Shown here one piece after another: positions 45,390-54,306 of a stretch of 64,000 nucleotides of DNA (position 1 is the stretch's first letter; each line of letters opens with the position of its first letter). Under the pieces are notes generated by a model. That model saw only the letters and a program-made list of their open reading frames with translations, was not told where the DNA came from and did no database searches. Origin of the DNA: Ornithobacterium rhinotracheale (GTDB taxonomy: Bacteria > Bacteroidota > Bacteroidia > Flavobacteriales > Weeksellaceae); NCBI RefSeq assembly GCF_022832975.1, contig NZ_CP094846.1, forward strand, positions 2,121,501 through 2,185,500. Reading direction: 5' to 3'. The position numbers were made by a program, and so were the translations under genes.

Positions 45390-45599
45390 ATTTTTTTCCA
45401 AAATATGTTTTGCCTTGTCCAAATCCTTTGCCTTAATTTTCAGCTGAATTTCTCCTGAATTGCCAATTGTAAAACCCAGCGTATAGACTGAATTTTCGTT
45501 GAACAAATAGGCGCTCACGCCCTCTGCCTCTAAGCGCGCTCTTACTACTTCTGCCTCAAAATCATTGGTAAAAGTCATCAGTGTAATTAATTCACTCAT
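45384..45599 (-). CDS. DUF2007-family small protein
   Basis: The 71-aa protein has the compact ferredoxin-like fold of DUF2007 (putative signal-transducing proteins). MTFTNDFEAEVVRARLEAEGVSAYLFNEN is followed by IQLKIKAKDLDKAKHILEKN. The family resembles an ACT-like or P-II-like domain and its function is unknown; it is often found as a single small cytoplasmic protein. It lies upstream of rplS on the same strand, and the rplS promoter begins in its last codons. Confidence 0.85.
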   Translation of the reverse strand: MSELITLMTFTNDFEAEVVRARLEAEGVSAYLFNENSVYTLGFTIGNSGEIQLKIKAKDLDKAKHILEKNL

Positions 45600-45640
45600 A
45601 ATTGTTTATTTTATTTTCGTACATTCTTCTTTTATATTGG

Positions 45641-45656
45641 GATATTTTAAAATATC
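45641..45656. repeat. Palindromic repeat copy at the end of duplicated membrane gene 1
   Basis: GATATTTTAAAATATC is a perfect 16-bp palindrome that overlaps the restored stop of gene 1. The same sequence in the same context occurs at about 46198-46213 at the end of gene 2. Confidence 0.7.
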
Positions 45657-46188
45657 AATTTCTTTTTGTATTGGCAAATTCTAAAAGTAGTCAAGACAAT
45701 AAAATTAATCGGAAAAAAAATATATAAAGGAATAAGACCTACACTTAGAGGGAAAAAAATACTGAGGAAAAAAATGAGAACACAAGTATATAGTATTAAA
45801 AAAATCAAATCGTTCAATAAATAAATATTTTTGTTTTTTTTTTAGCAAAAAAACAAAAAATTATTGGGTTTATGATGTAGAAAACAAAAAGAAGTACAAG
45901 AATCATAATATAAAAAATTCCAATCCTCGTTCCAGCTAAATAAAAAGGAGTAAAATCATTTATGGTCAAGATACTATATTTAAAAAAATCACTTGTAGAA
46001 AATCCTGAATAGGCTGTCCAATTTCCTGCTCTATGTTCCCAAAATATTTTTTCATCCCAATAATCTTCAAATATTTTTAAATTAATAAGGCAAAAATACA
46101 AGAGTGTGTATGCGAGTAAAAAAAACTTAAAATTATTCTTTATCGCTTTATTTATAGATAACTTCATTTTTGTTGATTTGATAAACAT
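45647..46188 (-). pseudogene. Membrane protein, paralogue 1, frameshifted in an A10 tract
   Basis: The open frame from 46188 stops after 124 aa at 45814, but the sequence beyond encodes, in the next frame, a segment matching the end of its neighbour. Examples are LIPLYIFFPI against VIPIYILLPL, and the shared tail QYKKKLIF. The switch falls at a run of ten T on the plus strand (45834-45843, ten A in the mRNA). One more A would restore a protein of about 180 aa ending at 45647, the size of its paralogue. Start sequence MKLSINKAIKNNF and four hydrophobic helices indicate an inner-membrane protein of unknown function. A phase-variable switch or a recent pseudogene are both possible. Confidence 0.75.
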
Positions 46189-46197
46189 ATTTTTTGG

Positions 46198-46213
46198 GAT
46201 ATTTTAAAATATC
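46198..46213. repeat. Palindromic repeat copy at the end of duplicated membrane gene 2
   Basis: This is the second copy of the 16-bp palindrome GATATTTTAAAATATC, overlapping the stop of paralogue 2. About 48 bp around both copies are nearly identical, marking the boundary of the tandem duplication. Confidence 0.7.
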
Positions 46214-46731
46214 AATTTCTTTTTATATTGGCGTATTCTAAAACATAGTAGAATACAAAAAAATAAAGGCAACAATATGTATATTGGAATAACACCTATC
46301 ATAGGCTTGTCTGATAGCCCTATAAAAGCACACCATAAATATATTGAAAAATTAATACTATCAATAATTATAAACATTTTCTTTTGATTCTTTTTTTTGA
46401 ATAGCATTGTTATAGTAGGGAATACAATATAACAAAAAAATAATACAATCAATAATAATAGTAATAATAAAACATCTTCTTGCCTATATGTGTAGGGAAA
46501 AAAAATGTCTTTGATATTTTTTGGTCCATATTCTTTATAATCAGAAAAATTAAATGAAGTTTGATTTATCCAATGCCCTCCTACGCCTGTTCTCATTTCC
46601 ATCCAATACAATTTTTCTTCCCAACAATATTCAAAAAGACTCACATTTATATGTAATAGGTGTAATAAGAACCAAATCAAAAGAGAAAAAAAGAAATTAT
46701 TTTTTATAACTTTATTTATAGATAACTTCAT
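46204..46731 (-). CDS. Membrane protein, paralogue 2
   Basis: This 175-aa protein has four predicted helices. It starts with MKLSINKVIKNNFFFSLL and ends RIRQYKKKLIF, the same ends as the frameshifted copy downstream. Middle regions diverge more: the extracytoplasmic loop between helices 1 and 2 carries EEKLYWMEMRTGVGGHWINQTSFNFSDYKEYGPKNIKD here. I do not recognise the family. The pair arose by tandem duplication of about 550 bp, and the loop divergence suggests the two face different partners or conditions. Confidence 0.7.
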   Translation of the reverse strand: MKLSINKVIKNNFFFSLLIWFLLHLLHINVSLFEYCWEEKLYWMEMRTGVGGHWINQTSFNFSDYKEYGPKNIKDIFFPYTYRQEDVLLLLLLLIVLFFCYIVFPTITMLFKKKNQKKMFIIIDSINFSIYLWCAFIGLSDKPMIGVIPIYILLPLFFCILLCFRIRQYKKKLIF

Positions 46732-46758
46732 TTTTGTTGGTTTTAATTGTTTTTATAA

Positions 46759-46863
46759 ATTTTTCTATTTCTACACGCCATTCTTTGATAAATTCGCAAT
46801 AAAATGCGTTCCTACTTGCGATTTTTCTATTCCTACGAGGCTAAGGCGGAGAGCCGCGCGCAT
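46759..46863 (-). repeat. GC-rich intergenic element with a 16-bp direct repeat and a 30-codon frame
   Basis: Two near-identical 16-mers (46759-46774 and 46821-46836, 15/16 matching) flank a hairpin-forming block (CGCAATAAAATGCG and a second TTGCG). Next to it is a block (46837-46863) much richer in G+C than the neighbourhood. The minus strand holds an ATG frame of 30 codons (46863-46771, MRAALRLSLVGIEKSQVGTH...). I think this is a dispersed intergenic repeat rather than a gene. Beyond it, up to the terminator at 46919, I see nothing. Confidence 0.45.
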
Positions 46864-46918
46864 AGTGTGTTTTTTAATTGATTTTTTTGTTCTTTTAAAC
46901 ATAATTTACCGTTTAAAA

Positions 46919-46958
46919 AAAGCCACACGATTAACTGATAATGAAAATCGTGCGGCTT
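46919..46958 (-). terminator. Terminator of the type IX cargo gene
   Basis: On the minus strand AAGCCGCACGATT pairs with AATCGTGTGGCTT (one G-U), and TTTTTT follows. Confidence 0.8.
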
Positions 46959-46983
46959 AGGCGTATGATAAAATGGATAATCC

Positions 46984-49900
46984 TTATCGGACTATAATTT
47001 TCTCAAAATGGTGCGGCGTGGTTAAGATATAAACGCCCTGAGCCAAGCCCACGAGACTCACGGAATCGCCACTGGCAAATGGCTGAGGAATTTCGCGCAC
47101 TAGCTTGCCTTGCATATCGTAGATTTTAATCCATTTGATTTGGGCTAAATTATCTCCTTTGGCAAACAACTGCTTATTGATTACTGGATTTGGATAAAAT
47201 AATAGCTTACTTTGTGTTTTTCCTTCAAGTGTCTGCATTGTAATTGTCTCACTTTGTGCAATAAGATCTCCGTTGGCTTTTCGAGCAACGATTCTAACCT
47301 TGTAGGTGGTTAAAGGCTTTAATCCAGAAATGGTAATCTCGTTTGTCTTAGTTGCACCTTTCACTTCACCATCAATCAAAACATCGTAATAAGATACTCC
47401 TTTTATGTTGCTTGGCATATCCCAGGTGAGGGTAAAGTTATCTGCATTTACAACCACGAATTTCAATCCACTTAGCCCTTCAATCTCAGGCGGTGTTGGC
47501 TCGCTTGGTGGATTTGGAGACACTGGCGGTTCTGGATTTTGAGGAGGTTGTGGGGTATTAGATCTTTCCTCTCCATTTTTCACGACAATCATCTCTTTGA
47601 TAGTGCGCTCGTGCGAGCCATTAGGAGTAGTTATTTTTAATGTTACATCGTATTTTCCATTATATTTGAATATCACTTTTGGATTTCGCACATTTTTATT
47701 TGAAACATAAGACGGCTGAGGTTTAAAAGACCACTCCCATTTAGCATGATTTTGATTTACAATAGAGTAAGAATCAAATTGCACTTCCTGATTAGCATTG
47801 GCCAACTCTGCTCCCCCTAGGTTTAAGGCAATGGGCTGTGCTACTGGCTTAAAGTTTTGATTATACAACGGAGCCTCCCAAATTCCTTGGCTAGTGGCTG
47901 CTCTTAGCTTCCCTTCTTTAAAGAATGGTACCAAACGAGTCAAACGAGCAGCTGACGGAAATCCTGAAGAGTAATCCGTCCAATTACTCATCGTCTTATC
48001 TTTATAATAGATTTTAGAAGCGCCATCTGTGCCTAAATATACGCCCTCCAACTCATCTCCTGTTATGATAACCCATCGAAATAGCTTATCTTTCATATTA
48101 TCATCTAGCGGATTTATCCAATTTTCACCACCATCTTTGCTATAAAATACGGCTCCTTCTGTGCCTGATTGCACTGCCCATATTTTATTTTCATCATGGG
48201 GATCTACATCAATAAAAGAAGTTGGAGAACCAGTATATCCATACTGAAACCCTAAATTTTTAGGTATTGGGTTTAGCATTTCCCAATTTTCACCATTGTC
48301 TTTCGATTTGTAAATATGTCTATTTCCTGCGGCGTAAATGGTATTCGGATTAGAACGAGCAAAAACTATGTTCGAGAAATTTTCTTGCATCGCTTCTGTT
48401 CCATCTTCATTAAAATCGGTATTGAGCAATTCTTTAAAATTACCATCTTCTCCATCGTTAGTTGTTTCAACTATTTTATGTGTTGCGCTCATCACACCAT
48501 AATAATTATTTCCAGGATGAAACAGTATTCTTTTTGCATAACGGGGGTCAAAGCCTAAAAAACCATTACTTTTCAAAGATTCGTATGGCACTGAGTTAAA
48601 TGTCATATAATTAGGCTTTACTTTTCCACTTATTTCATCAGGCATTATAAACATACCTGCATCGGTAAAATATACTTTTTTAGGATTACTAAGCATTACA
48701 TAACCTGTTGCTTGTTCTACTCCCCCAACTTTAACAGATATTTTTCCATGGCCATAACTTTTGTTGTTAATCATTACCGCATCGCCATTGTGCCATCTTC
48801 CGCCAGCCATCACATCTTCATTCCAGCCCTGCCCAAAGCCCCAAAAATCTGAGGCATATATTCCATTTACACGATTTTCTGCTTTATCTCTACTTTTAAA
48901 AAAGTCTGAAGAATATTTCACACCGCCGTCGTTGGATATCCATACTTGGTTTCCTGCTATGGCAATGTCTTGCATATCTGGGTGGATTGAAAAATTACAA
49001 TAACCACCAATTGCATTGGCAATATATCCTCCTTTCCCTCCTTCTGTAGAGCGATAAGCACTACATAATCCAAAGATCACATGCTCTGGGTCTATATCCG
49101 ACACACCTATCATCATATCAAAATAGCCTTGCCCTCCCTGTTTGGCATCAACTGATGGGCAAAATGTATTCTGTCTCTCTCTTATATTTTCTGTTCTCAC
49201 TGTCTTGTCCTCCCAAGTTCTCCCTGCATCTTTACTTTGTAATATACGGGGCACCCCGTGAGACATGGAAGAATAATCAAAAACATTAACCAAAGCATAT
49301 ACATAATCTCCACCTTTTGGTGCATAGCTTATGGCTAAACGACCAAATTTTATTTGCTTATTGGCTACAATGGCTTCCCCCCTGTCAAAACTCAACCCAC
49401 TGTCTATCGAGGTATAAAGTTTCCCTTCGTATTCTCCATTTTTCTGTGCTAATAAATAAACTTTATCTTTTTGATCGGGCTTAATCTCATGGTCGTAGCA
49501 AATCCCGTTAAATGTTTTTCTTATTTTTTTTGTAGCTTTATTGTAAACATAAAATCCCTCTTTGCTAGCAATGGTAATAATATCTTTATTTACCTTGATA
49601 CTATTTACTCTTTCTCCTATTCCATCTATTCTCTCGAATGACTCTCCTCCATTTGTAGTAACAAAAAGTCCTAAGTCTGACCCCACCCATACCTCATTAG
49701 CATTCTCTTGATTTATGGTGATTGCAGTGATCATATATCCGAAATTGTAAACAGGATCACACGCCACCCATTTTTCACCCCCATTAGTCGTTTTAAAAAC
49801 TACACCTGTTTCGGCTCCACAATATAAAATTTGTGGGTTCTTTTTATACACATCGATTCTAAAGACACTGGCATGGTAGTCATAGGATTTCATATAATCG

Positions 49901-50370
49901 AATCCGTTATTTCTTGCTGTTCTATCTGGACCTATATTCTTCCATACATTAGTAGGTGTCGAAGAGGATGTTGAGCGTTGAAACCTTCCTGAAGGTGTCT
50001 TAGAGGCATTGGCTCGGTTTTGCTGGTCAATCTTTGCCAAATATTCTTTTTTAGTAGGCAAAACGATGTTACCTTTTGAGTCTACAAAGGGGGCATAGGC
50101 CTTTCTCCATCTACGGTAAAAGTTCACCGCTGGCTTTTTGTCTAGTGTTTTCTTCTTCGCGTCGGGGTCCGATGCAAGCCATTCTTGGTATTTCTTTTCC
50201 ATTTCATAGAAATTCACCCCGCGAGGATTCTTTTGAATGTCTTGCAACCATGCAGGATCTTTCCCCGCAAAATACTCTGGCGTGTATGGATCATATAAAT
50301 CTCCCACGCTTTGCGCTCTAACACCTACTACAAAAAGAAAAACAAAAAGATATACACAACACTTTTTCAT
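46984..50370 (-). CDS. Large type IX secretion cargo with sortilin-like BNR repeats
   Basis: This 1128-aa exported protein has a signal peptide (YLFVFLFVVGVRAQ). A beta-propeller region contains many Asp-box (BNR/VPS10-like) repeats such as TTNGGEKW, TTNGGESF, SIDSGLSF, SKDAGRTWED, SKDNGENWE and SKDGGENWI. A PKD-like domain (about 885-960) follows, then a Pro-rich linker (PQPPQNPEPPVSPNPPSEP), a fibronectin type III domain (about 970-1055) and a type A sorting domain (LLFYPNPVINKQLF...GVYILTT). The tail directs it through the type IX system to the surface. Asp-box propellers occur in sialidases and xyloglucanases, but no catalytic residues could be assigned. The substrate is unknown. It is monocistronic. 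Confidence 0.9.
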   Translation of the reverse strand: MKKCCVYLFVFLFVVGVRAQSVGDLYDPYTPEYFAGKDPAWLQDIQKNPRGVNFYEMEKKYQEWLASDPDAKKKTLDKKPAVNFYRRWRKAYAPFVDSKGNIVLPTKKEYLAKIDQQNRANASKTPSGRFQRSTSSSTPTNVWKNIGPDRTARNNGFDYMKSYDYHASVFRIDVYKKNPQILYCGAETGVVFKTTNGGEKWVACDPVYNFGYMITAITINQENANEVWVGSDLGLFVTTNGGESFERIDGIGERVNSIKVNKDIITIASKEGFYVYNKATKKIRKTFNGICYDHEIKPDQKDKVYLLAQKNGEYEGKLYTSIDSGLSFDRGEAIVANKQIKFGRLAISYAPKGGDYVYALVNVFDYSSMSHGVPRILQSKDAGRTWEDKTVRTENIRERQNTFCPSVDAKQGGQGYFDMMIGVSDIDPEHVIFGLCSAYRSTEGGKGGYIANAIGGYCNFSIHPDMQDIAIAGNQVWISNDGGVKYSSDFFKSRDKAENRVNGIYASDFWGFGQGWNEDVMAGGRWHNGDAVMINNKSYGHGKISVKVGGVEQATGYVMLSNPKKVYFTDAGMFIMPDEISGKVKPNYMTFNSVPYESLKSNGFLGFDPRYAKRILFHPGNNYYGVMSATHKIVETTNDGEDGNFKELLNTDFNEDGTEAMQENFSNIVFARSNPNTIYAAGNRHIYKSKDNGENWEMLNPIPKNLGFQYGYTGSPTSFIDVDPHDENKIWAVQSGTEGAVFYSKDGGENWINPLDDNMKDKLFRWVIITGDELEGVYLGTDGASKIYYKDKTMSNWTDYSSGFPSAARLTRLVPFFKEGKLRAATSQGIWEAPLYNQNFKPVAQPIALNLGGAELANANQEVQFDSYSIVNQNHAKWEWSFKPQPSYVSNKNVRNPKVIFKYNGKYDVTLKITTPNGSHERTIKEMIVVKNGEERSNTPQPPQNPEPPVSPNPPSEPTPPEIEGLSGLKFVVVNADNFTLTWDMPSNIKGVSYYDVLIDGEVKGATKTNEITISGLKPLTTYKVRIVARKANGDLIAQSETITMQTLEGKTQSKLLFYPNPVINKQLFAKGDNLAQIKWIKIYDMQGKLVREIPQPFASGDSVSLVGLAQGVYILTTPHHFEKIIVR

Positions 50371-50389
50371 TACTATTACAATTTGGGCG

Positions 50390-50397
50390 CAAATATA
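50390..50397 (-). promoter_or_regulatory. -7 promoter element of the type IX cargo gene
   Basis: TATATTTG on the minus strand, 19 nt before the ATG at 50370. Confidence 0.5.
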
Positions 50398-50560
50398 TCA
50401 CTATTATCATTCAAACGCTAAATTTAAACTCATTTTTATAATCAAATTCACACATTTATAGACCAAAAACGAAAGATCCTCTAGTTTTTTTTTTTTGCAA
50501 TAAAATATTCAATTATACAGAAAAAAAATTACATTTATTTTAATTATTTTTTTCTTGTGA

Positions 50561-50568
50561 TATCTTTG
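50561..50568 (+). promoter_or_regulatory. -7 promoter element of the TonB receptor gene
   Basis: TATCTTTG is an exact consensus match with a leader of about 35 nt before the ATG at 50610. The intergenic region also holds a T12 run (50485-50496), about 65 bp upstream of the box. Confidence 0.6.
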
Positions 50569-50609
50569 CACTCCATAAAAGAAAAATATATATAAAATAT
50601 TTTTGAAAC

Positions 50610-52775
50610 ATGAAAAAATCAATCATCACTGGATTGTCTCTCTGCTTAGCTTATAGTTTAAGCGCACAAGAACAACCTAAACATTACGAACTAGACTCTC
50701 TATTGATTGAGGGTAAGAGTAAAGAGAATTCACAAAAGATAGAAATCATTAAAAATGCTCAAACTACTGATGTGCTTAGCCAAGCCTACTTAAAACGGAA
50801 CAACCCGAATGATTTGGCACAAACTCTAAATACACTTCCTGGTGTTCAAGTAGATAAAAGAACACAATTTGGCGGACAGCGTGTAGTGATAAGAGGGTAT
50901 GGTAATGATCAAAAATTCAACAACTGGGGTGTAAAATTCTATTTAAACGGCGCTCCTATAACGAGTGCTGACGGAGTTACAATTCTAGAGGATTTGGATT
51001 TTGGACTTATCAATCAAATGAACGTAATAAAAGGTCCTGCTAGCGCATTATACGGAGGAGGAACAGGAGGCGTTGTAAATTTCATCATCAACACAAATCA
51101 AGAAAAGGGAGTTAAAATATCACAAAACACCTTAACTGGTTCCTTTAAAACCTTTGGTAGTAGTACTCGTATTGATGCCAAATCAGAAAATTATTCTATG
51201 CTCTTAAACTATAGTCATCTTCAAAGCGATGGATACCGACCTCGAGGCAAAACCAATAAAAACAACTACGCTTTTCTAGGTAACTTTAAATTAAGCCCCA
51301 ATCAAAACATCAATATCTACGCCTCGCACAACAATTCCTTTCAAGGTATTGATGGGCAAATTTCCTATGGAGATTATTACGCTGGGATTGACAATGGAAA
51401 CGCCGCCTATACGAGAAGAAATGGACATAACCATTTTATCTCTTCACGAGCAATAATAAATCATCAATGGCAACTAACCCCAAACATTAGTAGCAACACT
51501 ACTATCTTTTACCACAATCTTGATACCGAAAGAGCCGCTGCTGGAGCCTACGAAACATCTGAACAGCCCACTTACGGAGCTAGAACCGGATGGACAGCGA
51601 ACTATTTATGGAATGAGAAATTTCAAACAATTACACAAATTGGTGCTGAATTCACTAAATCTCTTCCTTTAATCTCAAACTACCGCTTCGACGGTAGCGA
51701 CCCTAACTCCCCCAGATTCCAAACAAAAGACATCAGCAAGGGGGGATATTTCAAATACAATAACTACAATAGCTCTTTTTTCCTTTCCAATCGATGGATT
51801 TACACCCCTTACAAATTGAGTTTAATTACAGGAGTTAGTGCAAACATTGCAGGTTACCAAAGAAAAGATTTACTACATTTCCCTGGTCTCTTACCTAAAT
51901 TAAAAAAAGATGCATCTATAAATAAAGATTTTTCAATAGTTGCCACCCCACATCTAGCAATCCAAAAAGAAATCGGAGATAATCATATTTTAAACTTAAG
52001 CTATAGCGAGGGATATAATTCTCCCACAGCTGCTACAGCGTACATCAAAGGAATAAGCAAAACCAACGATGATTTAAAACCTGAACACGCATACATGTGG
52101 GACTTAATGGCACATGGACTTATCGGTAAAAATCAATTATGGGATTACCAAATTTCGTTATTCACTATGCGAATTAACAAAAAACTCTCCATGCTCTCAG
52201 CTCGTGATGAGCAAAACAATGCATACAGCTACTTCGCCAATACGGGAAAACAACACAATAAAGGAATGGAATTTCAACTAGGGTATACTCATCTGGCTAA
52301 AGGATTCGTTAATCGATTAAGACCCTTTGTAAACCTTTCTCTTTATGATTTTAAATACACCGATTTCACTAACAACGGGAAAAATTTCAATGGGAAAAAA
52401 GTGGTAGGCGTTCCATCTACAAAATACACCATAGGCCTAGATATTGATAGCCCTATAGGCATTTACATGACAAATACCTTCAGCTATTTAAGCGATGTAT
52501 ACACCAACTTTTCAAATACAATAAGCGCAAAAGGATTCAGTCAATATAACGCTAAATTGGGATATCGTGGAAATTTCAAAAATTGGAATTTTGACATATT
52601 TTTGCTAGGAAATAACCTAACTAATCAAATCAATTACACCTATCTTTTTGTAGGAAATGCAGCAGGTGATTATGATGCTGGCAATGGATACACACAAAAC
52701 ACCGTTACTGATGTGAACCCAGGCCCTGCCAAAGCTTATTTCACCGGAGGATTGAACATTGCTTACCATTTTTAA
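50610..52775 (+). CDS. TonB-dependent receptor
   Basis: This 721-aa outer-membrane receptor has a signal peptide (MKKSIITGLSLCLAYSLSAQ) and a plug with LAQTLNTLPGVQVDKRTQFGGQRVVIRGYGND and INQMNVIKGPASALYGGGTGGVVNFII. A barrel ends in GGLNIAYHF. It has no carboxypeptidase-like N-terminal domain, unlike the receptor at 3140. The plug sequence is like that of siderophore or iron-complex receptors (FecA type without the signalling domain), but the ligand is not clear. It is monocistronic with its own promoter and terminator, and divergent from the type IX cargo gene. Confidence 0.9.
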   Translation: MKKSIITGLSLCLAYSLSAQEQPKHYELDSLLIEGKSKENSQKIEIIKNAQTTDVLSQAYLKRNNPNDLAQTLNTLPGVQVDKRTQFGGQRVVIRGYGNDQKFNNWGVKFYLNGAPITSADGVTILEDLDFGLINQMNVIKGPASALYGGGTGGVVNFIINTNQEKGVKISQNTLTGSFKTFGSSTRIDAKSENYSMLLNYSHLQSDGYRPRGKTNKNNYAFLGNFKLSPNQNINIYASHNNSFQGIDGQISYGDYYAGIDNGNAAYTRRNGHNHFISSRAIINHQWQLTPNISSNTTIFYHNLDTERAAAGAYETSEQPTYGARTGWTANYLWNEKFQTITQIGAEFTKSLPLISNYRFDGSDPNSPRFQTKDISKGGYFKYNNYNSSFFLSNRWIYTPYKLSLITGVSANIAGYQRKDLLHFPGLLPKLKKDASINKDFSIVATPHLAIQKEIGDNHILNLSYSEGYNSPTAATAYIKGISKTNDDLKPEHAYMWDLMAHGLIGKNQLWDYQISLFTMRINKKLSMLSARDEQNNAYSYFANTGKQHNKGMEFQLGYTHLAKGFVNRLRPFVNLSLYDFKYTDFTNNGKNFNGKKVVGVPSTKYTIGLDIDSPIGIYMTNTFSYLSDVYTNFSNTISAKGFSQYNAKLGYRGNFKNWNFDIFLLGNNLTNQINYTYLFVGNAAGDYDAGNGYTQNTVTDVNPGPAKAYFTGGLNIAYHF

Positions 52776-52798
52776 AAATTATAATTAAAAGCATATTT

Positions 52799-52824
52799 AG
52801 CCGAGTTTTTGCTCGGCTTTTTTT
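52799..52824 (+). terminator. Terminator of the TonB receptor gene
   Basis: AGCCGAG (52799-52805) pairs with CTCGGCT (52812-52818), followed by a T-tract. Confidence 0.85.
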
Positions 52825-52864
52825 ATTTTGGAAAACATTAATTTAGTACAACCAAATTTTGGCA

Positions 52865-52872
52865 TATCTTTG
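52865..52872 (+). promoter_or_regulatory. -7 promoter element, leaderless rlmD
   Basis: TATCTTTG ends 4 nt before the ATG at 52877. This excludes the in-frame ATG at 52859, which lies upstream of the box, and predicts a leaderless mRNA. Confidence 0.65.
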
Positions 52873-52876
52873 TATC

Positions 52877-54292
52877 ATGGCAAGAAAAGAAAGAAAACCT
52901 TTAATATTAGAAAATATTTATCTTGAAACAGCTGGTGCCAAGGGCGCAAGCATAGGAAAAGCCCCCGATGGCAAAACGATTTTTGTGCGTAATGCCGTGC
53001 CTGGGGACACCGTTGATGTGCGTATTTTAAAGAAAAAACGCCGCTACATGGAAGGCACCGCTGTATTTGTCCAAGATTTTTCCGAATTCAGAACCGAGCC
53101 CGAGTGCGAACATTTTGGCGTGTGTGGTGGTTGCAAATGGCAAAACATGAAATATGTGGCGCAGCTACATTACAAGGAAAAAGAAGTTTACGATCACCTT
53201 ACCCGCATAGGCGGCATCGAAATCGATGGGGGTGCTCAACGAATTTTAGGCTCACAAGAAAAATATTTTTACAGAAATAAATTAGAATTTTCTTTCTCTA
53301 ATCAGCGATGGATCACCGAGGACGAAATCGCTCAAAACAAAGAAGTCACCGATAGAAATGCGCTCGGATTTCACATCCCTGGCATGTGGAGCAAAATCCT
53401 TGATATTAAAAAATGCTGGCTACAAAGAGACCCGTCCAATGCAATTCGTTTGGCGATTAAAAATTATGCCGAAAAACATAATTTAGCTTTTTTTGACCCC
53501 GTGAAACAAGAAGGATTCTTGCGCACGCTTATGATTCGCACCACCACGACAGACGAAGTCATGGTATTGATTCAGTTTTTTGAAGAAAATAAAACCGAGC
53601 GAGAGAATCTATTAAATCATATTTTAGAGCAATTTCCATCAATCACGAGTTTGCTCTACGCCATCAATCCAAAAGGCAATGATTCGGTATATGATTTAGA
53701 CATTAAAACTTTTGCAGGGCAAGATTTCATCACCGAAAAAATGGAAGATTTGCATTTTAAAATCGGCCCAAAAAGTTTTTACCAAACCAATCCTGAACAA
53801 GCCTACGAATTGTATAAAGTAGCACGCGACTTTGCTCGACTCACAGGAGAAGAGCTTGTTTATGACTTATACACAGGCACAGGAACCATTGCACAATTTG
53901 TATCTAAAAAAGCTAAAAAAGTAGTGGGTATAGAATCGGTGCCCGAAGCCATTGCCGCTGCCAAAGAAAATGCCGCTGCCAATGGAATCGAAAACTGCAC
54001 TTTCTATTGTGGCGATATGAAAGATGTCTTTACCGATGAATTTGTAACACAAAACGGAACGCCAGACATAATCATCACCGACCCGCCACGAGACGGCATG
54101 CACCCTAAAGTGGTAGAAAACATTTTGCGCATTGCCCCTAAACGCGTGGTGTATGTGAGCTGTAACTCCGCTACCCAAGCGAGAGATTTAGCCTTGATGA
54201 AAGAGCAATATAAAGTAGTAAAAATTCAGCCAGTGGACATGTTCCCACAGACTTATCATGTGGAGAATGTTGTACTTTTAGAAAAAATTTAA
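52877..54292 (+). CDS. rlmD: 23S rRNA (uracil-5-)-methyltransferase RlmD family
   Basis: This 471-aa enzyme methylates a uridine of 23S rRNA at C5 with S-adenosylmethionine. The order is an N-terminal TRAM domain (about 10-70), a [4Fe-4S] cysteine set (CEHFGVCGGC, with a later Cys in KKCWLQ), and the Rossmann methyltransferase domain with YDLYTGTGTIAQF. The DPPRDGMHPKV motif and the catalytic Cys in VYVSCNSATQARDL follow. RlmD, RlmC and TrmA are similar; the Bacteroidota gene is normally called RlmD. It starts an apparent operon with DUF6452, DUF6048 and coaE. Confidence 0.93.
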   Translation: MARKERKPLILENIYLETAGAKGASIGKAPDGKTIFVRNAVPGDTVDVRILKKKRRYMEGTAVFVQDFSEFRTEPECEHFGVCGGCKWQNMKYVAQLHYKEKEVYDHLTRIGGIEIDGGAQRILGSQEKYFYRNKLEFSFSNQRWITEDEIAQNKEVTDRNALGFHIPGMWSKILDIKKCWLQRDPSNAIRLAIKNYAEKHNLAFFDPVKQEGFLRTLMIRTTTTDEVMVLIQFFEENKTERENLLNHILEQFPSITSLLYAINPKGNDSVYDLDIKTFAGQDFITEKMEDLHFKIGPKSFYQTNPEQAYELYKVARDFARLTGEELVYDLYTGTGTIAQFVSKKAKKVVGIESVPEAIAAAKENAAANGIENCTFYCGDMKDVFTDEFVTQNGTPDIIITDPPRDGMHPKVVENILRIAPKRVVYVSCNSATQARDLALMKEQYKVVKIQPVDMFPQTYHVENVVLLEKI

Positions 54293-54306
54293 ATCTACCT
54301 TTAATC

